From contig CM055100.1 in the NCBI GenBank assembly GCA_029204225.1, positions 7,640,713 to 7,704,712 on the forward strand: a stretch of 64,000 bases of DNA. Direction: 5' to 3'. Under the pieces are notes generated by a model that did no database searches, was not told the origin of the DNA, and was given only the letters and a program-made list of their open reading frames with translations. Shown here in pieces: positions 36,801 through 48,800 of this stretch. Position numbers and translations under genes: made by a program. The stretch is from Diphasiastrum complanatum (taxonomy: Eukaryota > Streptophyta > Lycopodiopsida > Lycopodiales > Lycopodiaceae). Numbering within the stretch: the stretch's first letter is position 1; each line of letters begins with the position of its first letter.

Positions 36801-39800
36801 AGAGTAAGTCCTCCGGGCTTGCTACATCCACTTGAGATACCTACAGGAAGGTGGGAAAGCATCTCTATGGAGGTGGTCCATAGTTTCTGACAGGGATCCC
36901 AAGTTTACGGGAAATTTCTGGATTGAGGTGTTCGCCAAGCTGGGAACACAGTTGCGGATGAGTAGCTCTGAGCATCCTCAGACGGATGTTCAGACAGAGC
37001 GAGTGAATCAGATCTTGGAAGATATGCTTAGGGCATATGTGAGTAGTACGCAAACAGACTGGGTAAAGCATTTACCGCTATTGGAGTTCGCGTACAATGA
37101 TAAGAGACATGCGTCCACTGGATTGAGTCTATTTGAGCTCAATTATGGTTTCAGGCCACTGAGTCCTACAATCATAGGGATTCCGCATAGGGTACCTAGT
37201 GTTGTAGAGTTTTGGATCAGATGCAGCAGAAGCTAGAGTTGGCACGAGATAACTTGTCCAAAGCTGTAGCTAGGGCAGAGAGTTATGCTCGTGAGAACCG
37301 TACCTATCGGGAATTTGAGAATGGAGATTGGGTGTATTTACTAGTCCCTTCGAAGTCGAAGGTACTACGCACAGGAAAGTGCGCCAAGTTATCTCCTAGG
37401 TATTGTGGACCATGGTTGATTATTAAGAAGGTGAGCCAAGTAGCTTATAAGCTACAACTACTTGTGGGATGCGAGGTGCATCCAGTATTCCATGTTTGCA
37501 AACTGAAGAGATGTTTGCACGATGGCGATAGCCTGGTGGAAGGTCTAGTGTCTCTTGAGGAGAAAGACACCACAGGTTATGGGCCAGATAGATTCCTAGA
37601 TCGAAGGGAGCGACGATTGCGGAATCGTCTCCTTCATGAGTATCTAGTAACCTGGATAGGGCATCCGTTGTCAGATGCTACCTGGGAGACGCGACAGGCG
37701 TTGCAGAAGTCTTACCCAGAGTTTGTCATCGAGGACTGATGACTTGCCAGAGGAGGGAAGGATTGTTAGAGTCCAGTTACGACTCTATCATGACCTTGGC
37801 ACGACCGTCACCAGAGGGCCTGAGGCCAAGTATTGGCAAGGGCCGGTGACCGAGGAGGACATCTGTCCCAAGTTGGGACTGGTGCATCACGAGCAGTGAC
37901 CCGGTGTGGCCGCCTGACAAGTTGTCAGAGATGCGGTGTGTCTTGACCGTCGGGACCGTAGCCGTCAATGACGAGATGCTAGCCGACAAGTAGTCGGGGT
38001 GACCAAGAGGGTCACAGGTCTTTGGCGGGCATGGGGGTGGTACCCTATGAGTCACTCAATATTTACAGGTCACAGGGGCCAGGCATGCCAAGTGGACTGA
38101 TCACCCACAGGTGGATGCCATGTGCCAGTTGACGGGAATGGCAGGTAGAAGGACTCAAGGAGGGAGTGCCTATGGTTGGGAGGTTCATTCTACACACCGG
38201 CTTCTAGGATTCATGAGCTTGGAGAGACTGGCTTGTGACAATCAATATTTGAAAGATCAACAGGAGGGATGGCAACAACAACATCAAAATTAGGGACACC
38301 AACATCATGGAAATCAGCAATAGGAATAAGATCAGATGAATCAGGTGCAATATCTAGAGATGGTAGAGCAACTGCATCAGCAAGAATAGAAAATGGTGCG
38401 GCACTAGGATCGGAAACAGTGGTGTCGTACAAGGTTACACCCCGATTTGAACAGGTCGATTCGAACCGGCCGGTTTGAACCGATTCTTTGAGGTTTGAAC
38501 CGGCAAGCCAGGTTCGAATCGGAAAACGGTTCTAACCTATCTTTTCCATTTTTCAAAAAAAAAAATGATTTTATCTGATATACAAGTCACATATTCACTA
38601 TACAGATACCTAATAGCTAAACAATTTCCTGTAAATTTATCGAAATCAGGAATTAGGATAATCGGATCTCTTGCGACCTGTGACTTGTCGTATCAAAACA
38701 TAATGACCCAAGTTTAAGTCTTAAGAGAACTGCAGTAAGTTGTAAGTTGTAACCATATCCTGGGTACAAGGATCTGCTTGCTAAGGAGACTGTGGAGTTT
38801 GGACTCTGGAGTTGGAACTTGCCACTTCAAACTTGGAACTTAGGGTTTAGAAATTAGGAGTATAATTGAAATTTGAGGCTTGAGCTCAGAGCTGAATCCT
38901 AATAAATTATAATAGTGACCACTGACTAACTAGTTACTAGTGACCACTGAGTCATTGACTAGTCTGATTATTGATATGTATTATGTATTATGGATATTAA
39001 ATGGTAGCTAGGTAGAGTCTAGACCGTAGGAGTCAGGACTGTAGATTGTAATTTTGTTTCAAACTTGAAAGTTGAAGTTCAAACTTATTTGCAAATTGCA
39101 ATGTCGAGATTGGAGAAAACTTTAAAGAATAAACAAGAAGGTTATGACAATGTTTGAGAAAGGCTAAAGCCAAAAAATTTAGGTTAGAAACTTAGATTCA
39201 TCATTCATCATTCAACAATGAACATTAAACATTCTATATGTAAGTTGTAACTACTAACATAATACATTAAATAGCAATCAAAATTGTAAAACCATTAGTA
39301 ACTACTAACTACTGAATCTTGAATCCTGATATTCCTAATTAGTAATTAGATAATCGACTAACAAACTAAAGTTAACTTCAGGAATCAGAAATTTCAAATG
39401 AGAATCCATAATATATTATGATTCATAACATAATAGTAAACTGTAAATACATATGCCAGGTGCCTCATGAGTCCGGTCACCAATGTAATGCCACATGCAA
39501 CATGTCACATGTCTCAGCTCTGATGATAAATCATGATGTGTAAACAGCTCAAGAGTCAATGCTCATCTAGTGACATCTACAATCTACAATGTACAATGAG
39601 CACTCTAAGCTCTCCTACGCCTGAGTCTCCTACTCGCTGGTGCTGTGGAGCCTGCTGTGGTCTCTCGAGTGGCAGCTGCGAAATCCTCATTAGAGGCAGA
39701 GGTATGGTGCCCCTCATCCTCATCCCTATCCCCACTCTCCTCAGACTCCTCATCCACATACTCCTCCTCTGAGGACTCTGACCCTGACGATGCCTCAGAA

Positions 39801-42800
39801 TCAGACTCGTCATCAGGGGCCTCAGGGCTGTGAGCACGGGAGCTGCTACCCTCTCCTGCCCTCCTCCTGCGCTCTGCTCGAGTGATAGGTCCTGCACACA
39901 AGGAGGGACAAACGTATTATTGCCTGCAAATTAGTAATTAGTTCGAACTTCGAAAATTTAATTCAAGACCTTAGACAAGTGACACACTGTCAACTTTGAA
40001 CTGACAAGCGGCAAGCCTGAAGTGACAAGTCAGAAGCATGGCACATGCAACGTCAAGTTGTCAACCTTGATAGCAAGTACTAACTTCTAAGAGCCTAGAG
40101 GCTAGAGCTAAATCCTAATTTCTCACTTGCACTCTGCATGGCCTCCTCATGGAGGAATGCATAGTACGCTCCTTTGGCTGGTCTCTCGATGGCAACTCTG
40201 GAACCTTTGCCACATCGATCTTATCGGGATTAACCTACACACATGTCACAATGCCATTGAAATCAAGAGTCCAAACAAAATTACAAGGGCTGACAAAAGT
40301 TAAAATTTAGCTACAGTGTACTATGATGATTGATCTATTTAGTATCTACTAACTCAGTAACTGCCAACTAGGATAACATGCTAGAAATTATAATTTATGG
40401 CTTACCTGGATAGGCTCTGGGGTGGTCTGGAGTCTACCCAAAAGTCTCAGGTTGGCTTGTACGTACACCAACCTCTCCAACTGTGCAGAGGAGAGTCGAT
40501 TCCTCTTCTTCGTGTGAATCAGGGAATGGACACTCCAGTTTCTCTCACAAGCGACTGCAGTGCAGTCCTGTGAGACAATCCTGATGGCAAGGCGACGCAA
40601 TTTGGGGACATCAACCCCAAACTTCGACCACCATGACACGGGACGCAACTGGCCTGAATCACAGTTCAAGGGGCAGTTAGTACTAGCAAGTTGCAACCAA
40701 GTTCCAACAATATGATTGAGTAATTGTGCAATAAAATGTGAAGTTTCAAGTTTAAACTGTGATGTTAAAAACTTAAATGGACGGTGGACCATGGTCAGTT
40801 AAAAGTTTATTACCGTCTCTCAAAAGCTCCGGGCCAGTGGAGAACATCAAGGTCTCTTGCCTGAAAATCTGGAGCTCATCCAGCAGGTTAGTGTTACAAG
40901 CTCGTAACCAGTGCCGAACCCTAGAGAACACAGATAGGTCAGATACCACAGTCAGGGTCGTGTCCAGCGTACATGACCAACAGGGCAAGACAATGTGAGT
41001 AGTGTGCCCCAGCACGGTCCATAGCCATGGCGGGCCTAACACAGCCTAGGGACCCTGTCAGCAGGATAGGGCCCCCAGTTGGGTCCCGACGTGCAGTCGG
41101 CCACGTCAGTGCCACATGGCCGACACTTGGCAGTAGCATGCTACCAGTCCTCACACTGGGCTAGGAGGGGGTTACTCTATATCAGGGAGTAGGCAAGGTT
41201 GGGTGGATCAGTTAGTGTTTGCCCTACTGTGGTGTTAGGATCTATTACACTGGTATCAGAGCCATCTCCATCCTAGGGAGTTCAGGAGTAGCAGTAGAGA
41301 AAGCTATTAGGAAAGATCTCTGAGTTTCTCAGAAAAGATTAGAGGAGGAGAATTGCTGTAGGAGCAGCCTTCAAACTTCTGATTTTCACTGAGAAATCAC
41401 AGTAGCAAGGAGTCAGATTCCAAGTGTAGGTAGCTCGCTGGAAAACCAGCTGTTTCTCACTGAGTTCAGAGGATTCTCTATAGTTTTCCCAGCGAAATTA
41501 GAGTAGGAAGAAGCCAGCACCTCCATCGCTGTACAGTCAGAGACCTGCATCTGATTTCCATGGAAAAATTTACTGGTTCTCAGCGAGTTTGAAGCCAAAA
41601 AGGAGGAGCAGGGCCAGCGCTGCCAGTGCTTCTGAAAATCTGGTTTTTGGACAAGTTTTCGGGCCCCAACGTCAGAGATTTGGAGCAAGAGAATTCCTAT
41701 CAGATCAGCGAGCAGGAGACTTCTGAAATTTCAGAATTTAGAAGGGTTTTTGGACTTCAGATTTGCCATTTTGTGGACAAATTGAGATGCTGTCAGACCA
41801 GCAAGGGGGGATAGCAAAAGTTTCAGATCTTGTTGCATATTTTCCAACCTCAAATCAGATTGAGAAGAAGCTGAGAAGGGCTTTTCTTGATTCTCTCTGT
41901 GGAAGTACAGTTCTCAGAAAGAGCTAAGTTTCCTTTCCCTTGTACAGTTGTAAATTAGTCTTTTTGACTTTTTTTTTCCTTCAGAAGTTAAGGTAGCTCT
42001 CTTTCAGTTCCGAAGATGACCACTCCTCAGGGACCTGATCAACCCCCGGAGAGAGGCTTCGACGAACTTGAAACAGAAGCCTTGGCTTACAGAAAAGGGA
42101 AGGAACCCATGGAAGTAGAAGAACAGGAACAGTTCGCCGAAGAACTCGACGAATTGGTTACCAAGGAGCAGTTCCTCCAATTGGTAACAGAAGTGGATGA
42201 ACTGAAGTTGGCATTAGCCAATGTCAAGTCCAGTGTGGACGACTCGTTCGCTAAACTCAAAAACTTGATTTTGAGTTCCGCGAAAGGAAGCCTTCCCTCC
42301 ACTTCTCAGTTATCCCCTTCTCCACTTCCATCAGTTTCGGGTGAGACTTTACGATCTCACCCCAGTGTTTTTAAAGACTTAAAACCTCCTACTTTTAATG
42401 GGGAAGAGAAGGATAGAAATGCAGATATTCTACAAAGCTTCCTCAGCAAATGGAAGAACATTCATGCTCTTAAACAGACCCCTGACCATTTGCAAGCTAT
42501 TGAGGCCAGTCTTTCCTTAGGGCCTATGGCCTATAAGTGGTGGTTAAATCTCCAGGAGACTGGGCAGACTCCCCGGTCATGGAAAGCTTTTGAAGAAGCT
42601 TTCCTAAGAGAATTTCTACCAGAGAATGAACTTGATAGAGCCTGGGAAGCCTGGGAAAGAACAGTAATGGACAAGTCCCTCATCCAATATATCTCGCAGT
42701 ATCGAGAAGCAATTTTAAAGAATAAAAATATGGATGACTATCAGAAAATCAGGGGATTTGTCCGTGGCCTCAAAGATGAATATAAAGTAGAGGTCCAGAG

Positions 42801-45800
42801 AAACTCGCCTACTACCCTTGAGCAAGCTCTCAGATATGCTCAAATCTATGATGATTCAGTGGGTAGGAAGAAGGCGAGACAACAGCCACTTTCTGAGCAG
42901 CCTTCTCAGAAAGACTTTCAATTTAAAAAGAAATTTTTAAAAAGAAAGAAAGAAGACAAATTTAAAAGTGAAGCTCCTCAGAAACGCCCTTCACTCATAC
43001 AGCCCTTAAAACCAGATGATTTTGAGAAAGCCAAACAAGAACGTTTGTGCTTTGTGTGTATGGGCAAGGGACACACAGTCAGACAGTGTCCCAAGGGGCC
43101 TTTCACTAAAAAAGATAAGAAAGATAAAAAACAAGTTCATCTTGTTCAGACTGTATGTTTCCCCAATGACTCGGCAGCTTCCGAGATCAAAGTGTATCAT
43201 GAAGATCATGAACACTGTTGCCAGCTGACCTCTGCAATGCTAGCGAGACCCTTCAGTTTTGGGCCGCATGACCTAGTACGTATGCATGGGAAAGTTGGTA
43301 ACCAATCAGTAAGATTCATGGTTGATGATGGGGCAACTCATAATTTCATCAACCACACCCTGGTTAAAAAGCTTAAACTACCAGAAGTACCTAGTCAGCA
43401 CAGGTACATAGTTTCATTAGCAAAGGGTGAAGATAAAAAAATATGGGAAACTATGGTAAGTAAGTTAAATCCTGTATTCAGGGGTACCAAGATGAAATAA
43501 ACTTTCAGATAATGCACCTGGATCGAACAGACATTGTTCTCGGGAGAGATTGGCTCTACAGTTTAGGACCTTCCCTCCACAGAAACTATCAGGAGAACAC
43601 CCTCAGCTTTCAGCATAAAGGCCGAGAGATCCAGTTGCATGGGGAGCATGATGTTCCCCAACAGCCCTATGGTCTGCAGTTCAGAGCTCTGTCAACTAAT
43701 CGGAGACGAAGACCATCAGGTATTCTTATGTGACTTTCAGTTTATTCCTGAAGTTTCTATTTCCAGTTCAATTCAGCAGAAAATCAATAAATTAGAAACT
43801 TTGTTGTCTAAATTTAAAGATGTTTTTCCTGAAGATTTACCACATGGTTTACCACCTAGCAGAGTGGTAGATCATGTAATAAACCTAGTACCAGGTACAG
43901 CACCTGTTTCTAAACCTCCGTATCGGGTCAGCCGAACAGAGGATGAAGAAATAACTAGACAGTTAACAGACTATCTTGGGAAAGGCCAAATTCAGACCAT
44001 GGGCCTCACCAGTCCTATTGGTGAAAAAGAAAGAGGGGTCTATGCGTCTTTGCGTTCAATAAAGTCACAATCAAGAATAAATACCCTATGCCTCGGGCAG
44101 ACGAGTTGTTTGATCAACTCGACGGGGCTAAGTTTTTCAGCGAAATAGACCTCAGATCGGGATATCATCAAGTCCGTATAAAATCGGAAGATGTCTCGAA
44201 AACAGCTTTTAGGACTAGTCACGGTCATTATGAGTTTCAGGTGATGCCATTTGGGCTCACAAATGCTCCAGCTACCTTTATGACCTTGATGAACAGTGTC
44301 CTCAGACCATACTTGGGTAAGTTTGTAGTCATATTTTTAGATGACATCCTCGTCTACAGCAAAACGAGGAAGGAGCATCTAAAACACCTCAGAAAGGTGT
44401 TTCGACTGCTCAGAAAGCATAAGCTTTATGCTAAACAATCCAAGTGTGAATTCTTCATTGAAGAAGTAGCATATTTGGGTCACGTTATCTCTTCAGATGG
44501 GATTAAGATAGTTTCAAAATATTTTGGAACTTCAAATCTTTCTTGGTCTGGCGGGATATTACAAACGATTTGTCAAGGAATATGCTCAGATAGCAGTCCC
44601 TATGACAAATCTCCTTAAGGGGAAGGGAAAGGAGTGCATTTGGGAGTCCGCACAGCAGGGGAGCTTTGATGCTCTCAAAACAGCCTTAGCTACAGCACCA
44701 GTTTTAAAAGTCGTCGACCCCAATCAGCCATTTGTGGTCGAAACAGATGCTAGTGACTTTGCAGTAGGTGCTGTGCTAACTCAGAGTGGACGACCAGTTG
44801 CGTTCGAGAGTAAAAAAGTCGAGCCAGCTCAGACTAGGTACAGTGCCTATGAAAAGGAACTCTTTTCTATAGTCCATGCCCTTAAGACTTGGAGGCATTA
44901 TTTGTATGGTGCCAACTTTGAGGTCCTGACAGACCATGAGAGTCTCAGATACCTTTGCAATCAACCTGAGCTTAGAGGTCGGAAAGCTCGTTGGGCAGAC
45001 TTGATGCAAGAGTTTGACATGTCTATCAGATATAGACGTGGAAAATTCAATACAGTAGCAGATGCCCTTAGCAGAATGCCTATGATAAACGAGCTGAGTT
45101 TTACTCAGATTCGTAATGAGTTACTCGAGTCCTTGAGAGGGAAATGCCAGCATGATGCATTCTTCTCTATTATCTGGAACTCAGTCCAGAACCAGTTCCC
45201 GGGGCTGGTGCCAGTTCATCCAAGAATACGGCAGCTTCCGTTGAGGATGATGATGAGTCCGAGTATACGTCGTCAGATGTCGTTGAGGATTCTGAGCCTG
45301 TATTACCCAAGCAAACCCCAGTGGTTGAGGGTCAGTCGACTCAAGGATTCAAATGGAAACAATATTCCATTCAGGATGAGTACTTGCTCTATAGAGATAG
45401 AGTATGTGTCCCCAATTCAGAGGATTATAGGCAGCAGGTCCTATATGAATGTCATGACAATCCTAGTGCGGGACACCCAGGCATACAGAAGACCTATGAG
45501 CTTCTTCGTAGGCAATTTTTCTGGCCCAATATGAAAAAGGACGTCCACCAGTATGTAACCAGTTGCCAGAAATGTCAAGTAAATAAAGCAGAGCGTTTAA
45601 AGGAAGGAGGGTTGTTGCATCCCTTAGAAATACCAGCTGGTAAATGGGAGAGTATCTCCATGGATTTTATAGTAGGCCTGCCTAAAACCCAAAAGGGTAA
45701 TGACGCTATATGGGTCACAGTTGACCGTCTGACCAAAATGGCTCATTTTATTCCGACCAAAACAACCGTTAGAGCTCCAGAGTTAGCGAGGTTGTTTGTA

Positions 45801-48800
45801 GACGGGCTATTTAAATTGTACGGTCTACCTTCCGGCATAGTCAGCGACCGGGACAGTAAGTTTACTGGAAATTTTTTGGAGGGCAGTATTCCATCATCTC
45901 CATACTAAACTTAATATGAGTACCACCGACCATCCACAGACGGACGGTCAAACAGAAAGGGTAAATCAAGTGCAGGAGGATATGCTTCGTGCATACGTCA
46001 GCAAGAAACAGACTAATTGGGAGGAGTATCTCTCGATATTAGAGTTTGCTTACAACAGTACCAAACATTTAGCTACGGGATACAGCCCATTTATGCTGAT
46101 GTACGGTTTTCAGCCACGCTCACCCACAACTGTAGGGTTTAAACAAGAAAAAGCTGAAGCAGCTAGAAACTTTTTAGAAGACCTAAACCAGATGATAGAA
46201 CATGCTAAGCGTAGCATTAGATAGTCCTCGGATCGAGCCATACATTATGCAGATCCACACAGACGGGATCTGCAGTTCTCCACTGTTGAGAAAGTCTACT
46301 TGAGAGTCCCAGTTGACTCTAAAACCCTCAAATCAGGAGTGTGTGCTAAGTTGTCTCCAAGGTATTGTGGTCCCTTTACCATCAGTAGGAGACTAGGCGA
46401 GGTCACCTATGAACTAGAACTCCCACACAGCAGTAAGGTTTTTCCAGCCTTTCATGTAAGTCAGTTACGAAAAGCCTTAACCAGATCAGACAATCTGGTA
46501 GGGGACAATGTTCTAGTTCTCCCATTGGATCCTCAACAACCTCCACATGAACCAGAGGAGATTCTTGATAGTAGAGAGACGCAGACTCGTCATACTCTAT
46601 ACCGAGAATATCTGGTTAAGTGGAATGATCAGCCTGTTGAGAATGCCACTTGGGGAAGAGGCAGCGTCCTTCGCAAGATTTTTCCAGACTTGGTCTTAGA
46701 GGACCAAGACGGTTCTTAAGGGGGAGGGAGTGTTACGAGCTCGTAACCAGTGCCGAACCCTAGAGAACACAGATAGGTCAGATACCATAGTCAGGGTCGT
46801 GTCCAGCGTACATGACCAACAGGGCAAGACAGTGTGAGTAGTGTGCCCCAGCACGGTCCATAGCCATGGCGGGCCTAACACAGCCTAGGGACCCTGTCAG
46901 TAGGATAGGGCCCCCAGTTGGGTCCCGACGTGCAGTCGGCCACGTCAGTGCCACGTGGCCGACACTTGGCAGTAGCATGCTACCAGTCCTCACACTGGGC
47001 TAGGAGGGGCTTACTCTGTATCAGGGAGTAGGCAAGGTTGGGTGGATCAGTTAGTGTTTGCCCTACTGTGGTGTTAGGATCTATTACACAAACTGTGGTG
47101 TTAGGATCTATTACAGTTAGCCTGCTCGAGTACATCAGAATAAACTCGGGAGATATAGGCATTCCAGCCATCCCTAAGCTCCCTATCTGTGAACTGCTCC
47201 TCATTCCTCAAAAGTTGATGGAGTATGTGGGCCATGGCATGCAGGGGCTTATGAAACCACTCCCACCTGCTCTGCCAAAGGAGCCGGACCTCCTCAAGCC
47301 AACAAGAAATTAGAATGATTTCAAGCATGATTCAAATTTCAAACATTAGTTACAAGTTACAACTTAGAAGTTTCAAGTTAGAACTTAGTACCAACTATGT
47401 GCAAAGGCTCAACTGCTCGCCCAGCCTATCCATGAACTCGTACAAGAGGCCCAATGTGCAGCCCTCTCGATTTGTAAGGCGCAGGACAATGTAGATAGGT
47501 TGTAGGCCCACCACAATGGATCAAGCCTCATCCCAAAATGATGAATACATAACGGTCCGCTTGAATCTCTTACTCCTTGGCTCCTGTGATGGCCCCCACT
47601 GCGCCCACTCAACGACAACAACCATCTGCAGGGTTCAGCAATCGTTCCAAGACTAGGAACATAAATGCAAACCTGCACAGGGCACAAGTGACAAGTTCTA
47701 ACTTCTGAGTCTTGACAACATAGTATATGCATGTGCCATGAAATATGATGGATTGCAATTTGCATTGAACATTCAAGAGTAGGACCTAGTGTTAGAGACC
47801 TGACACCACAGTAGGGCAAACACTAAATGATCCACCGAACCTTGCCTACTCCCTGATATGGAGTAAGCCCCTCTTAGCCTAGTCTGAGGACTGGTAGCAT
47901 GCATACTGCCAAGTGTCGGCCACGTGTGGCACTAACGTGGCCGATTGCACGTCGGGAACCAACGTGGGGCCCTATCCTGCTGACAGGGTCCCTATGCTGT
48001 GTTAGGTCCGCCATGGCTATGGACCGTGCCGGGGCACACTACTCACACTGTCTTGCCCTGTTGGACGTGTACGCTGGACATGCCCCTAACTGTGGTATCT
48101 GACCCCCTGAGTTCCCTAGGGTTCGGCACTGGTTAATTCCCTTTCCCTGACCATGGCCAACTGCTGTGTAGTGAAGTTAATTCCAATCCGCTGTGTTTCC
48201 TCCCCCTCGCTAGCGGGGGCGGGGGGCTGCAGCTCCGGGTGTCTCTTCCGAATCTCTCGCTGCATCTCTTCAAAGTCTTCCTGTAGCTTCCGATGCCTTT
48301 CGTTGTGCCTTCGGACCTCTTCCTCGAGCTTCGTCCTCTGCACACAAAGAAGCCCGTCAAGCTACATACCACGATGGGAATAAACTATGAAAAACACAGA
48401 ACAAGTCTAAATTGCATGCGAACGAATACAGGGCAAATGCTCACGTTAAGTGGTATGCGCTCTGCCATCTCGATCGACTTTCTCTCACAGCACCCTGGTT
48501 CTCCCACCGGCTCGCTCGCACAGGCTCTCACAGCCTCTCACTGGCTCTCACTGGCTCACTCTCAACCTCTGAAAATGCCTCTCACAATGGGAGTCACATT
48601 GCCTATTTATCCCTACAGTGCCCATGTGCTCTTCTACCTGCCCCTTGTACTGTCCCCTTTTTATTGCCTATTTTCCATTTTTTTTTGCATTTTTTTGGCC
48701 TTTTTTTGGACCATAAATGCATTTATTTATTATGGAAAAATATTAAAAAAAATGTATATATATATATTAAATATGGTATTGCCCTGGTACCGTAGATCTA

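Larger units (their letters stand above)
32102..38240 (+). mobile_element. Ty3/gypsy chromovirus G2, degenerate
   Basis: A 5-prime LTR of about 460 bp (32102-32560) and a 3-prime LTR (37764-38240) share GTTACGACTCTATCATGACC and the block CTACACACCGGCTTCTAGG. A G-rich tract (37750-37763) precedes the 3-prime LTR. The 5-prime LTR loses its last 20 or so bases and no convincing primer site follows. ATCAA occurs at both flanks (32094-32100 region and 38241-38245) but the duplication is not clean. Pol is full of stops. Confidence 0.88.
40892..47115 (+). mobile_element. Ty3/gypsy chromovirus G1, plus copy
   Basis: Flanked by a perfect GTTAG duplication (40887-40891, 47116-47120) inside a hAT transposase exon. 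5-prime LTR 40892-41249, primer site TGGTATCAGAGC 41251-41262, gag-protease 42016-43500, broken pol, polypurine tract near 46719-46730, 3-prime LTR 46731-47088 plus 27 extra bases. The LTRs differ at about 6-7 sites in 358 bp, so the insertion is fairly young. It shares internal frameshifts with the minus copy at 17047-22953. Confidence 0.95.
39602..48343 (-). pseudogene. hAT transposase gene, split by a gypsy insertion
   Basis: Minus-strand exon-like blocks in order: a Glu/Arg-rich coiled segment (48343-48116, uncertain); [20 protein letters not shown] ... [20 protein letters not shown] (about 47660-47409); [14 protein letters not shown] ... [16 protein letters not shown] (47328-47121), which resumes beyond the G1 insertion as [20 protein letters not shown] (40886-40800); the hAT dimerisation block (40700-40410); [14 protein letters not shown] (about 40230-40130); and an acidic tail (39895-39602). 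These match the middle and C-terminal parts of plant hAT transposases. The frame is continuous once G1 and one duplication are ignored; a solo LTR (47790-48136) also interrupts the locus. Confidence 0.78.
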
